Notes: generated by a model not told the origin, from the sequence alone. DNA of 64,000 nt from Actinoallomurus iriomotensis (GCF_030269445.1 NZ_BSTJ01000007.1:281957-345956); one strand, 5' to 3'; shown: positions 42,577-51,550, counted from the first letter of the stretch. Made by a program: numbers and translations.

Positions 42577-42623
42577 CTTACTTGACGCCCGGTTAGTTGG
42601 TAGCTTACCGTACGGCAAGTAAG
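42577..42623. promoter_or_regulatory. Paired inverted TetR sites
   Basis: CTTACTTG at 42577-42584 and its complement CAAGTAAG at 42616-42623. Read on opposite strands, the two 20-base sites (CTTACTTGACGCCCGGTTAG and CTTACTTGCCGTACGGTAAG) agree at 16 of 20 positions, and the second is itself a partial palindrome with CTTAC/GTAAG ends. They cover the promoter gap between TetR and the pump. Confidence 0.7.
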
Positions 42624-42678
42624 ATTGCTATTGGTGGGAATCGGGGTACCTGATGTCCTTTCGGGGAGGGGTGGACCA

Positions 42679-45102
42679 ATGACGGTCACGGACACCGCGG
42701 AGGTGACTCCGCCGGAGACGGCGGCACCACCCAGGAGCACGCGGTCGATCTACATCGCGATGATCGGCCTGATGCTCGGCATGTTCCTGGCCATGCTCGA
42801 CAACCTCATCGTCGGTACGGCCCTGCCGACGATCGTGGGGGACCTCGGCGGCCTCGCCCACCTGTCCTGGGTCGTCACCGCGTACGCGCTCGCCACCGCG
42901 GCCGCGACGCCCATCTGGGGCAAGCTCGGCGACCTGTACGGCCGCAAGGGCATGTTCATGTCCGCGATCGTCGTGTTCCTCGCGGGCTCCGCGCTCTCAG
43001 GCATGTCGCAGAACATGGACCAGCTCATCGGCTTCCGCGCGCTGCAGGGTCTGGGCGCCGGCGGTCTGATGGTCGGCGCGATGGCGATCATCGGTGACCT
43101 GGTCCCGCCGCGCGAACGCGGCCGCTTCCAGGCGCTGATCGGCGGCATGATGCCGGTGGCGTTCGTCGGCGGACCGCTGCTCGGCGGCTTCCTGACCGAC
43201 CACGCCAGCTGGCGCTGGGCGTTCTACGTGAACCTGCCGCTGGGCGCCGCCGCGCTGCTGGTGACCGGCCTGGGCATGCGCCTGCACACCCAGCACGTCA
43301 AGGCCAAGATCGACTTCATCGGGGCGTTCCTGCTGACCGTCGGCGTCGTCTCGCTCACCCTGGTCGCGAGCTGGGGCGGCACGGAGTACCCCTGGCTGTC
43401 CTGGCAGATCATCGTGCTGGCGATCGTCGCCGTCGTGACGCTGGTGCTCTTCGTGTACGCCGAGAGCAAGGTGTCGGAGCCGATCCTGCCGCCCCGCCTG
43501 TTCCGCAGCCGCAACTTCAGCGTCGCGCAGATCCTCAGCTTCCTGGTCGGCGCCGCGATGTTCGGCGCGGTCAACTTCCTCCCGCAGTACATGCAGTACG
43601 TCCAGGGCGCCTCGGCCACGGCGAGCGGCCTGCTGCTCCTGCCGCTGATGTTCGGCATGCTCATCGTGATGCTGACCACCGGCCAGCTCATCACCCGCAA
43701 CGGCCGCTACCGCATCTACCCGATCATCGGCGGCGCGATCCTGACCGCCGGCATGCTCATCCTCCTCATGCTGAAGGTGGACACCAGCACGGCGGCGAGC
43801 TCCGCGCTGACCCTCGGCGTCGGCCTGGGCATGGGCTTCATCATGCAGAACACGATGCTGGTCACCCAGAACAGCGTCGAACTGCGTGACATGGGCGCGG
43901 CCAGCGGCTCGGTCACCCTCTTCCGCACGATCGGCGGCTCGCTCGGCGTCGCGCTGCTCGGCTCGATCTACACCAACCGCCTCCAGGACACCCTGTCCGA
44001 GCACCTCGGCTCCAAGGCCGGCGGCTCGCTGACCGACGGCGGCGTCCACGTGACCCCCGCGGCCCTGCACAAGCTGCCGCAGATGGTGCGCGACGCGTTC
44101 GAGCTGGGCGTCACTAACGGCGTGCACGGAGTGGTCGTCGGCGGGGCCGTGCTGGCGTTCGCCGGGTTCCTGGTCGCCTGGCTGATCCGCGAGGTGCCGC
44201 TGCGCGGAAGCGGCCCGGCGGCCGCCCCCGCCGCCTCGGCGGCTCCGGCGGCGGTGTCGGCCGCGCCGACGGCCCCGGCCGCGTCGGTCGCCGGGCCCGC
44301 TCAAGGCGTGGGTCGTCACGCGGCCCCGACCGTCGTCGACCCTGTGCCGCCGCGCGGCAGCGTGATCCACGGTTTCGTCGGCAGCCCCGAGGGCGCCCCG
44401 GCGACCCGGGCGGTGCTCACGCTGATCGACATCCAGGGCCACCAGCTCGGCCGCACGTCCGCGGGGGCGGACGGCCGGTACGAGCTGACCACGCCGGGCG
44501 CGGGGACGTACGTCCTGGTCGCGTCGTCGGAGGGCCACGAGCCGCAGGCGAGCACGCTGGTGGTCGGCGACCGGCCGGTGGAGTTCCACCCGGTCCTCGC
44601 GGGCTCGGCGGGACTGACCGGCCTGGTCCGCGACGCCCACGGCGAACCGGTCCCGGACGCCCGGGTGGTCGTGACCGACCTGTACGGCGAGGTCGTGACG
44701 ACCGGCACCACGGGCGCCGACGGCCAGTACGCCTTCTCCGGCCTGCCCTCCGGTGCCTACACCCTGGCGGTCAGCGCGGCGACGCACCGCCCGACCGCGA
44801 TCCCGGTCGAGCTGAACGGCGCGCGCACCCACAAGGAGATCGAACTCCCCGCGGGCGCCCGCATCGGCGGCACGATCCAGGCGGAGGGCCGCGGCCCGCT
44901 GCCGGACGCCCGGGTCACGCTGGTGGACGCCCAGGGCAACGTCGTGGGCGTCACGACCACCGGCCCGGACGGCACGTACACCTTCGGCGACCTGACCAGC
45001 GGCCAGTACACGATCACGGCCTCCGGCTACCCGCCGGTCGCCTCCTCCGTGGTGCTGAACGGCAAGGACGAGGAAGCCCACGACGTGTGGCTGGGCCACT
45101 GA
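42679..45102 (+). CDS. DHA2-type MFS efflux transporter fused to carboxypeptidase-regulatory-like repeats
   Basis: 807 residues. About 1-510 is a 14-helix EmrB/QacA-type drug:proton antiporter: DNLIVGTALPTI (motif D1), GKLGDLYGRK (motif A), RALQGLGAGG (motif B) and GGPLLGGFL (motif C). An Ala/Pro-rich linker (about 512-560) leads to three beta-sandwich repeats, each with GxDGxYxF/L (SAGADGRYELTTPGAG, TTGADGQYAFSGLPSG, TTGPDGTYTFGDLTSG) of the CarboxypepD_reg/CnaB-like type. Even helix number puts the tail in the cytoplasm. ATG 42679 follows GGGGAGGGG. Ends at a strong hairpin. Confidence 0.9.
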   Translation: MTVTDTAEVTPPETAAPPRSTRSIYIAMIGLMLGMFLAMLDNLIVGTALPTIVGDLGGLAHLSWVVTAYALATAAATPIWGKLGDLYGRKGMFMSAIVVFLAGSALSGMSQNMDQLIGFRALQGLGAGGLMVGAMAIIGDLVPPRERGRFQALIGGMMPVAFVGGPLLGGFLTDHASWRWAFYVNLPLGAAALLVTGLGMRLHTQHVKAKIDFIGAFLLTVGVVSLTLVASWGGTEYPWLSWQIIVLAIVAVVTLVLFVYAESKVSEPILPPRLFRSRNFSVAQILSFLVGAAMFGAVNFLPQYMQYVQGASATASGLLLLPLMFGMLIVMLTTGQLITRNGRYRIYPIIGGAILTAGMLILLMLKVDTSTAASSALTLGVGLGMGFIMQNTMLVTQNSVELRDMGAASGSVTLFRTIGGSLGVALLGSIYTNRLQDTLSEHLGSKAGGSLTDGGVHVTPAALHKLPQMVRDAFELGVTNGVHGVVVGGAVLAFAGFLVAWLIREVPLRGSGPAAAPAASAAPAAVSAAPTAPAASVAGPAQGVGRHAAPTVVDPVPPRGSVIHGFVGSPEGAPATRAVLTLIDIQGHQLGRTSAGADGRYELTTPGAGTYVLVASSEGHEPQASTLVVGDRPVEFHPVLAGSAGLTGLVRDAHGEPVPDARVVVTDLYGEVVTTGTTGADGQYAFSGLPSGAYTLAVSAATHRPTAIPVELNGARTHKEIELPAGARIGGTIQAEGRGPLPDARVTLVDAQGNVVGVTTTGPDGTYTFGDLTSGQYTITASGYPPVASSVVLNGKDEEAHDVWLGH

Positions 45103-45137
45103 TCCGGCACCTGACCGGCCGACCTCCGGTCTGACTC

Positions 45138-45169
45138 ACGGGCGACCGCCGTCGACGGCGGTCGCCCGT
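45138..45169. terminator. 32-bp palindromic terminator
   Basis: ACGGGCGACCGCCGTC (45138-45153) followed by its exact complement to 45169, centred on GTCGAC, 36 bp after the MFS stop and before the convergent TetR gene at 45235. Confidence 0.85.
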
Positions 45170-45234
45170 CGCGTTTCAGGCAGGGCGGAGAGGTCGAGGA
45201 CCGCGTCAGCCCGTGGTCTTCACGCCGGTAGCGA

Positions 45235-45870
45235 TCACGCTGAGCCGAGGCCGGCCACGATGACCGTGGTCAGCCGGCTCAGGTAGGCGTCGTCGACCGG
45301 TCCCTCGTCCAGCAGAAGGCGCACCAGCAAGGGCGAGATCAGCAGGTCGAGGCCGAGCTCGTGGTCGATGTCGGCGGGCAGTTCGCCGCGTTCGACCCCC
45401 CGGCGCAGAACGGCGGCGGCAGCGGCACGACGTGGTCCGGCCACCGCCTCGCGGAGCGCGGTGCCGAGTTCGGGACTGCGCGTGGTCTCGGCCATCATGT
45501 CCAGCGCGATCCGTCTGACCCACGGATCACCGGCCTGCGCGACGATCACATCCAGGAAGCCGCGCACATCGCCGGCCAGAGACCCCGAATCCGGCACATC
45601 TGGCACGTTCCGGCGCACCGCCGCCTCGAGCAGGTCGAGCAACATGGCCTGCTTGGACGGCCAGCGGCGGTATATGGCGGCCTTGCCGACGCCGGCCCGC
45701 CGAGCCACCGCGTCGACGGACATGCGGGCATATCCGGTCTCGGCCAACTCGTCGAACATCGCGGTCGTGATCGCGCTGGTGACGGACTCCTGGAGCACGG
45801 CGGCGCCGGCCGGCTCGCGCTTGTGCGGCATGCCGCGCAGTATATCCACGACGGAACGGTTGCGTTCCAT
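45235..45870 (-). CDS. TetR/AcrR family repressor of the adjacent MBL hydrolase
   Basis: 211 residues: HTH MFDELAETGYARMSVDAVARRAGVGKAAIYRRWPSKQAML (about 39-78) followed by a TetR_C_11-like domain (VPDVPDSGSLAGDVRGFLDVIVAQ ... MMAETTRSPELG). ATG 45870 has GAGGAG 6 bases upstream. Divergent from the MBL-fold gene by 72 bp that hold two GGAACG palindromes, one overlapping its own start codon, so autoregulation is likely. Confidence 0.88.
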   Translation of the reverse strand: MERNRSVVDILRGMPHKREPAGAAVLQESVTSAITTAMFDELAETGYARMSVDAVARRAGVGKAAIYRRWPSKQAMLLDLLEAAVRRNVPDVPDSGSLAGDVRGFLDVIVAQAGDPWVRRIALDMMAETTRSPELGTALREAVAGPRRAAAAAVLRRGVERGELPADIDHELGLDLLISPLLVRLLLDEGPVDDAYLSRLTTVIVAGLGSA

Positions 45871-45923
45871 CGTTCTCCTCACTACGCTTCGCCGGGAAGC
45901 GTCGGAACGGACCCGTTCCGACG
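45853..45923. promoter_or_regulatory. Two TetR operators, GGAACG-N4-CGTTCC
   Basis: Site 1: CGTCGGAACGG / CCGTTCCGACG (45900-45910 and 45913-45923), perfect 11-bp arms with a 2-bp centre. Site 2: GGAACG-GTTG-CGTTCC (45853-45868), perfect 6-bp arms, touching the TetR start codon at 45868-45870. Both share GGAACG-N4-CGTTCC. Confidence 0.85.
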
Positions 45924-45942
45924 TATCGGAGGGGAGTCGGTC

Positions 45943-46914
45943 ATGAACATCCACCCGCTGCGCATCGGTCGCACCAAGGTCCCGTTCGGCCAGTTCTACG
46001 GTGGCCTGCAAGGGTTCTCCGTCAGCGAGTTCGCCGCCGACAAGGACCACTTCATCTGGGTGCCGATCCACGCCTACCTGCTTGAGCACCCGACCGTCGG
46101 CCCGCTTCTGGTGGACACCGGGATCAGCCCGGCGCAGGCCGCGCACACCGACTACTACCGCGGTTCGATCATGGAGCACGTGATGGACGCCGACGAGTAC
46201 GACCTGCCGGCCGAGGAGACGATGCCGACCCGGCTCGCGCGGCTCGGCCACCGCCCGGAGGACATCCGCGCGGTGTTCATCACGCATTTCCACGAGGACC
46301 ACGTCGGCGCGCTCAACCTGTTCGCGCACGCCCCGGCCTACCTGGGCGCGGCCGAGTACGCGGCGCGCGAGGACAAGGTGTTCGGCCTCGTGCCACTGGC
46401 CTACCCGCCGTCGATCGCGGCGATCACCGACTGGCGCCCACTCGAATTCACCGGCCCGGCCCTCGGCGGTTTCGCCGGTTCAGCGGACGTGTTCGGCGAC
46501 GGCAGTGTCATCGCTCTGCCCACCCCGGGGCACAGCCCCGGCAGCACGAGCGTGCTGGTCGACCACCGGTTCCTCCTGACCGGCGACGCGATGTACACCA
46601 TCCGGCACCTCGCGGTCGACCAGGTGCGCGCCATCCAGACCGGCGGCGAGACGCGCTATGTCGACTCGATCCGCCGCATCCAGTGGCTGCGCCGGGAACT
46701 CCCGGAACTGCTCGTCCTGACCTCGCACGACCACACCGAATACGGCGAGCGGTTGATCACCGGCCTGGCCGCCGGCCAACTGTCCGATGCGGACCTCGCC
46801 TGGGCCAAGTCCTACGAACGGGCCACCTTCGACGAACTCGCCAACATCAACCCGGCCCGGCTCCCTCGCTTCGTGCCGGCAGCGGACGGCGGCTCGGTCG
46901 GCCACGCCGAGTGA
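45943..46914 (+). CDS. MBL-fold metallo-hydrolase (lactonase-like)
   Basis: 323 residues. Seen: zinc site THFHEDHVG with His115, His117, Asp119, His120, then GHSPGSTS with the third-site His, TGDAMY with the bridging Asp, and TSHDHTEY near the end. Layout resembles quorum-quenching N-acyl-homoserine lactonases and related MBL hydrolases. ATG 45943 follows GGAGGGGAG. Directly controlled by the divergent TetR through two operators; the inducer is probably its substrate, perhaps a lactone or ester. Substrate not provable from sequence. Confidence 0.87.
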   Translation: MNIHPLRIGRTKVPFGQFYGGLQGFSVSEFAADKDHFIWVPIHAYLLEHPTVGPLLVDTGISPAQAAHTDYYRGSIMEHVMDADEYDLPAEETMPTRLARLGHRPEDIRAVFITHFHEDHVGALNLFAHAPAYLGAAEYAAREDKVFGLVPLAYPPSIAAITDWRPLEFTGPALGGFAGSADVFGDGSVIALPTPGHSPGSTSVLVDHRFLLTGDAMYTIRHLAVDQVRAIQTGGETRYVDSIRRIQWLRRELPELLVLTSHDHTEYGERLITGLAAGQLSDADLAWAKSYERATFDELANINPARLPRFVPAADGGSVGHAE

Positions 46915-46952
46915 ACGACGTCGCGCTCCCCTCCGGGACGCGGTTCGCCTCC

Positions 46953-47669
46953 CTACCAGGACCAGTAGTAGCGGCCGTCCGCGGCCCAGGTGCTCGGGAC
47001 GGTCTGACGGATCGCGAAGGCCATGCCGAGGCCGCGGGCGATGTACTGGGTGCGGTCGATCCGCAGGCTGTAGGCGTGGCCGTTGTCGTCCCACCACTGC
47101 TCGTGCTGGCTGAGGCAGGTCCGGCCGGTGAAGTAGGCGTTGGAGCAGGACGCCGGCGCGGTCCACCGCTGCCTGTGGCGGAAGTGGACGACCGTGCCGG
47201 CGGCCGGGGACGTTATGGTGCCGGACGCGTCCAGGCAGTAGCCGGCGGACGGAATGGTCCACCGCACGTAGTGCTGACGGCCGCCGTCGGAAGGCAGATC
47301 CGTCATGTTTCCGCAGCCGGCGTCGCCGATCTTTTCCGACGTGACGCGCTGCACCTGGGTGACCGGCTTGCCCTGGCCGCCGGAGTACCCCTCCAGCTCC
47401 ACCCAGTCGCCGCGGCGGACGAAGCGCTCCGCGTAGGCGGGCGGCCACTGCGCGGGGTCTCCCCAGGAGATGTCGCTCGTCGATGAGTCCTGCGGGCTCC
47501 AGGCCCACTGGCCCCCGACCTGGCTGCCGGACCAGTACTGGCCCGCGGAGCGAGAGAACATGCGCGAGTAGTCGCCGTAATTCTCCGCCGCGGCCGTGGC
47601 AGCCGATCCGGATGCCAGTACGACCATCGCCGACCCGGCCGCCGCCAGCGCCGAAAGCCTCTTCCGCAT
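46953..47669 (-). CDS. Secreted protein, unknown function
   Basis: 238 residues with a Sec signal peptide (MRKRLSALAAAGSAMVVLAS..., cleavage after ATAAA near 28). The mature part is Trp- and Ser-rich (YWSGSQVGGQWAWSPQ, AERFVRRGDWVELEGYSG) with paired Cys (DAGCGN, GYCLDASG, ASCSNAY, RTCLSQ) likely forming disulfides. No catalytic motif recognised. ATG 47669 has a distant GGGGG. Extracellular; convergent with the MBL gene. Confidence 0.75.
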   Translation of the reverse strand: MRKRLSALAAAGSAMVVLASGSAATAAAENYGDYSRMFSRSAGQYWSGSQVGGQWAWSPQDSSTSDISWGDPAQWPPAYAERFVRRGDWVELEGYSGGQGKPVTQVQRVTSEKIGDAGCGNMTDLPSDGGRQHYVRWTIPSAGYCLDASGTITSPAAGTVVHFRHRQRWTAPASCSNAYFTGRTCLSQHEQWWDDNGHAYSLRIDRTQYIARGLGMAFAIRQTVPSTWAADGRYYWSW

Positions 47670-47776
47670 GCGTGTGCACCCCCGCCTGATGACAACGTCT
47701 GAATTCGAGCCGGAAAGTATCAGGGAGGATCGGCCGCATCGGCACGCTTCAACGATTTTGGTAACGCGCGGTCGAC

Positions 47777-48424
47777 TCAGCGGCTCCAGGCGGTGGAGCC
47801 GCCGATCAAGGCGTCCGCGACGGTGTCGCGGACCTCGGCGTGCGACGGCGTCGGCAGGCCGCGTGCGTCGGCGACGCGGCGCAGGGACGTCATGGTCACG
47901 TCGTGCAGGCCGCAGACCGTGAAGCGGTCGAAGGCGCTCATGTCCGGGTCGACGTTGAGGGCGAAGCCGTGGCTGGTGACGCCCTGGCGGATCCGCATGC
48001 CGATCGAGGCGACCTTGTGATGGTCCGGGGTCCAGACGCCGGCCAGGCTGGTGGAACCCGGCGGAGTGTCGCGGCGGAGCGCGGGGAAGCCCAGGCGGCC
48101 CAGCGCCTCGATGAGGCCGTTCTCCATCCAGCGGACGATGTCGACCGGCCCGTGCCGGCCGATGTCCGCCACGAGATAACCGACGAGCTGCCCGGGACCG
48201 TGGTAGGTCGCGAACCCGCCCCGGTCCACCTCCACCGTGCGTATCCCCAGGTCGGCGGGGAGATCGGCGGCGGACGTGCGCGGGCCGTACGTCACGATCG
48301 GCGGATGGCTCAGCAGGAACAGCCGGTCTCCGGCGAGACCCTCACGGCGCTCCTTCACCCATCCCGCCATCCGCTGCCGTGCGTCCTCGTACTCGACCTC
48401 ACCCAGGTCGACGCGTTCGAGCAT
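47777..48424 (-). CDS. lipB: Lipoyl(octanoyl) transferase
   Basis: LipB of 215 residues, transferring octanoyl from ACP to the E2 and GcvH lipoyl domains. Seen: RGGFATYHGPGQLVGY (68-83), catalytic Lys137 in DHHKVASIGMRI, SHGFALNV, and nucleophile Cys171 in FTVCGL. Lengths and spacing match the E. coli enzyme (Lys135, Cys169). lipA, the usual neighbour, is not in this window. Follows the ankyrin gene by 47 bp on the same strand. Confidence 0.94.
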   Translation of the reverse strand: MLERVDLGEVEYEDARQRMAGWVKERREGLAGDRLFLLSHPPIVTYGPRTSAADLPADLGIRTVEVDRGGFATYHGPGQLVGYLVADIGRHGPVDIVRWMENGLIEALGRLGFPALRRDTPPGSTSLAGVWTPDHHKVASIGMRIRQGVTSHGFALNVDPDMSAFDRFTVCGLHDVTMTSLRRVADARGLPTPSHAEVRDTVADALIGGSTAWSR

Positions 48425-48471
48425 GTCACCCTCCGACGAGCCTGATGAACACCAGCCAGTATCGTCCGGGC

Positions 48472-50118
48472 TCAGGCGCTACGGGCCGGGGGATCGACGC
48501 GGCGCAGGCCGCGCTCGGTGGCGGCGAGCACGCCGACGCCGTCACGGGCCGCCAGGGCGTTCACCGCGCCGGTCGTGTCGTCCCGGCCCGCGGCCCGGCC
48601 GGTCTCGGCGTCCAGCCACACGACGCCCGAGTCCAGGCCGACGGCCAGCCACGCGCCGTCGGGAGTGAAGCACAGTGACGCCGACGCGGCCTGACCCGGC
48701 GCGATGTCGTCGTCGATGCGCAGGTCCCAGGCGGGTTCGCCGGACCGCGTCCAGATAACGGCGACGAGCCCGCGAGGTCCGCGCCGGCCGTGGTCGGGAC
48801 GGACCCAGGTCGCGAACCTGCGCCCGTCCGGGGCGAAGGCGACGTCGGTGACGATCTCGGGGCATTTCCCGGTGGGGAGCCCGGTCGTGCGCTCGTAGCG
48901 TTTCCGTAGGTTCCCGTCGTCGCCGACGTCGAGCACGGTCGGCCACCACGTGCCCTGCATGGAGTTGCCGACCGCGAGCACCGTCCCGTCGGGGCTGAAC
49001 CGCGGCACCACGCTCCAGTCGCCGAAGCCGGCCGGCTCGCAGACCGCCTCGCCGCGACCAAGGTCGATCAGGCGCACGCACTCAGACGCGGGGACGACCA
49101 GATACCGCCCGTCGGGGGACGGCACCGGCGTGCCGTACATGTCGTCCGGGAGCGCCTCCAAGGGGAGCTCACGAGAGCGCCGGAGGTCGGCCCAGTCCCG
49201 CGACCACACCGAGTCGCCGTCGGAGAAGGCCAGCGCCGTGCCCCCGCCGTACGGGCCGCGGACGGGCCTGCGCCCGCCCACCCGGATGACCTCGACCGGC
49301 GCGATCGACGGTGCCAGCCGCCACCGTACGAGCACCGCGCCGGAGAACGCGGTGGTCAGCGCCTCCGGCCGATCCGGGTGGACCGCGACACGCCCCTGCG
49401 GGCTCACCGCGGCCTCGTCCAACGTCAGTTCCACCGGGCGCCCGGACGCTTCCACCATGGCGACCAGTCGTTCTCGCAGCTCACCCGGACCGGTCAGGTC
49501 CGAGGCCAGCGCGCCGAACGGGTCGCGCAGTCCCGGATCGGCGCCGCGTTCGAGCAGCAGCTCGACCACCGGCACCCAGTCCTCGTCGGAGGCGGCCCGC
49601 CGGGCGGCGTCGTGCAGCGGCAGGCCCGGCCCGCCGGTCCGGTGCGGAGCTCCGGCCTCGACCAGCAGCCGTGCGACGCGCGGGTCGCCGGCCATGTCCA
49701 GCGGTGTTCCGCCGCGCGAATCGAGCGCGGCGGGGTCGGCGCCCGCGGCGAGGAAGGCCCGCACCACGTCCAGGCGGTCGTTCTCGACCGCGATGTGCAG
49801 CGGCGTCTGGCGGAACAGGTATCGCGCCGCCAGCCCGCGCGGCCCGGCGGCCTCGGCGAGGAGCTCCGCCACCTCGCCACCGGCCGCCCAGTGCAGCGCC
49901 GTGTCGCCGTTCGTCCGGGCGGCGAGCGGATCCGCGCCGCGTTCGAGCAGCAGCCGGACCGCCGGCGCGGAATCGGCTCGCCACGTGGCCGCGATCAGCG
50001 GGGTGATGTCCATCCAGCCCCGGACGTTCACCGACTCCGGGTCGGCGTCCAGCAGCTCCGCCAGCCGGTCCGTGTCACCGGCCGCCGCCGCCTCGATGAT
50101 CGGGTGATCGTTCCGCAA
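48472..50118 (-). CDS. Ankyrin-repeat protein with C-terminal beta-propeller-like domain
   Basis: 548 residues. The first half (about 1-215) has five or six ankyrin units (DITPLIAATWRAD, DTALHWAAGGEVAELL, QTPLHIAVENDRLDVVRAFL, GTPLDMAGDPRVARLLVEAG, LPLHDAARRAASDEDW). The second half (about 240-540) reads as propeller blades with SPDGR-type turns (PVPSPDGRYLVVP, RFSPDGTVLAVGN, AFAPDGRRFATWV, CFTPDGAWLAVGL). TTG 50118 has GAGG upstream. Both halves are protein-protein interaction modules; cytoplasmic scaffold or target-binding role is inferred. Confidence 0.83.
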   Translation of the reverse strand: MRNDHPIIEAAAAGDTDRLAELLDADPESVNVRGWMDITPLIAATWRADSAPAVRLLLERGADPLAARTNGDTALHWAAGGEVAELLAEAAGPRGLAARYLFRQTPLHIAVENDRLDVVRAFLAAGADPAALDSRGGTPLDMAGDPRVARLLVEAGAPHRTGGPGLPLHDAARRAASDEDWVPVVELLLERGADPGLRDPFGALASDLTGPGELRERLVAMVEASGRPVELTLDEAAVSPQGRVAVHPDRPEALTTAFSGAVLVRWRLAPSIAPVEVIRVGGRRPVRGPYGGGTALAFSDGDSVWSRDWADLRRSRELPLEALPDDMYGTPVPSPDGRYLVVPASECVRLIDLGRGEAVCEPAGFGDWSVVPRFSPDGTVLAVGNSMQGTWWPTVLDVGDDGNLRKRYERTTGLPTGKCPEIVTDVAFAPDGRRFATWVRPDHGRRGPRGLVAVIWTRSGEPAWDLRIDDDIAPGQAASASLCFTPDGAWLAVGLDSGVVWLDAETGRAAGRDDTTGAVNALAARDGVGVLAATERGLRRVDPPARSA

Positions 50119-50165
50119 GACACTTCCTCACCAGAGCCGACGACTGCCCGCAATCTATCGGTGGA

Positions 50166-51143
50166 TCAGCGGGCGTACGCGGCGGCGAGGGCGTGGAAGA
50201 CCTCCTTCGGCTCCCACCGGGTTTCGTCGAGGAACTTCACCACCCCGTACGAGGCGAGGTCGAGGTCCTCGCGCGGGTCCGCCCGGTGCGGCAGGCCGTA
50301 CCCGGCGAAGGTGAACCAGAAGGCGCCGTCCACGCCTTCCTCCTCGAAGATCTCCAGCAGTTCGCGCAGGTAGGAGACCTGTTCTCCCTCGTCTCGCACG
50401 TAGTCGCCGTTGATGCGGGAGGACCGGCGGTCGGCGATCATCCAGCCGGTGCCGCCGCGGCCGGCCGCGCCGCGGAACGCGCAGCAGCCGAACTCGCTGA
50501 CCACGACCGGCCTGCCGTACGCGAACCGCCGGCGCAGGTCGGCGCGGAACCCGGCGGCGTTCGACTCGTCCCGGTACGCGTCGACGGAGACGATGTCGAA
50601 CGGCGTCCAGTCGACGTCCTCCCACAGGCCCGACGCGTAGGTGACCTTCCCGCCGAACCGCCGCCGCACGGTGCCGGCCGCCTCGGCGAGGAAGCCGTTC
50701 ACCTCCCGTACGAGGGCGGGGAAGGCGGCCACGACCTCCGGGTCGCCCGACATGACGCCCTGGATCCGCTGGAAGACGTCCTCGCCGGGCAGGAAGCCCG
50801 CCGCGAACAGGCTCAGCTCGCAGCCGGTGACGAAGACGACCTCCGCGTCCCCGCGCCGCAGGTCCTCCGCGTGCCCGGCGCACTCCTCGAACAGGCGCAG
50901 CATCGGCTCGGGCGTCAGGTCGCAGGGGAACGGCGAGAACCAGACCTCCAGCCCGGCCTCGGCCGCGTACCGTCCGGCGACGGCCAGCCGCCCGGCGTCG
51001 TCGCCGGTGATCCGTACGGCGTCGCAGTGCAGCCGGTCGGCGATGACGCGCATCTCGCGCCGTACGGTCTCGTGGTCGAACCGCTCACGTGACAGCCGGC
51101 CTCCCGGGCGGAACCCGGTGTCGTAGGTGATGCCTCCGCGCAT
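50166..51143 (-). CDS. TIM-barrel glycoside-hydrolase-like protein
   Basis: 325 residues. Seen: ITYDTGFRPGGRLSRERFDHETVRREMRVI, LEVWFSPFPCDLTP, VFVTGCELSLFAAG with a candidate acid at strand 4, FDIVSVDAYRDESN, VVVSEFGCCAFRG with a candidate nucleophile Glu, and GAFWFTFAGYGL. The strand-end Glu pair and Trp-rich barrel resemble GH families of the 4/7 clan, but no family is certain. From memory, homologues are sometimes labelled abortive infection protein; nothing here supports that. No signal peptide. Confidence 0.7.
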   Translation of the reverse strand: MRGGITYDTGFRPGGRLSRERFDHETVRREMRVIADRLHCDAVRITGDDAGRLAVAGRYAAEAGLEVWFSPFPCDLTPEPMLRLFEECAGHAEDLRRGDAEVVFVTGCELSLFAAGFLPGEDVFQRIQGVMSGDPEVVAAFPALVREVNGFLAEAAGTVRRRFGGKVTYASGLWEDVDWTPFDIVSVDAYRDESNAAGFRADLRRRFAYGRPVVVSEFGCCAFRGAAGRGGTGWMIADRRSSRINGDYVRDEGEQVSYLRELLEIFEEEGVDGAFWFTFAGYGLPHRADPREDLDLASYGVVKFLDETRWEPKEVFHALAAAYAR

Positions 51144-51293
51144 GGTGCTCTCTCTCGTGTCGCTTGCCCGCGACCAGCGTGATCGAGCCCTCGAGCACCC
51201 GGCAGATCGATGTGTCCACGATTCGCAAGTACAAGTGTCCTATTTCGCAAATTTTTGGGTATCAAGGCGGCGACCATGACCTTGGAGGTATTC

Positions 51294-51491
51294 ATGAGAG
51301 TCACGACAGCCGTGGTCCTCATCTGGCTTATCATCGGCGCCATCGCCGCCGGTCAACGGCACTACTACAGTCGCGGCCCGAGTAACTGCTCCCAGGCCGG
51401 CACGCTCCTCGTCACGATCATCGCGGGCCCGCTCAACTACGTCGGCGTGAACCCGAAGATCTCCTGCAAGACCCCCGAACCCAGCAAGTGA
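51294..51491 (+). CDS. Small membrane protein
   Basis: 65 residues from ATG 51294 with GGAGG 6 bases upstream. One or two hydrophobic segments (TTAVVLIWLIIGAIAAG; AGTLLVTIIAGPLNYVG) around a short polar loop with Cys, ending in a polar NPKISCKTPEPSK tail. Layout resembles small conserved actinobacterial membrane proteins of unknown role. Closed by a hairpin before the convergent kinase. Confidence 0.6.
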   Translation: MRVTTAVVLIWLIIGAIAAGQRHYYSRGPSNCSQAGTLLVTIIAGPLNYVGVNPKISCKTPEPSK

Positions 51492-51550
51492 CCCACACGT
51501 GGCACGGGGACCTCGCCGCGAACGGCGGGGTATCTCGTTGCCCTCCGTCG

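Noticed and set aside
50166-51143. Abortive infection (phage defence) gene
   Set aside because: That label for related proteins is only remembered from annotations; this sequence shows a glycosidase-like barrel and no defence context.
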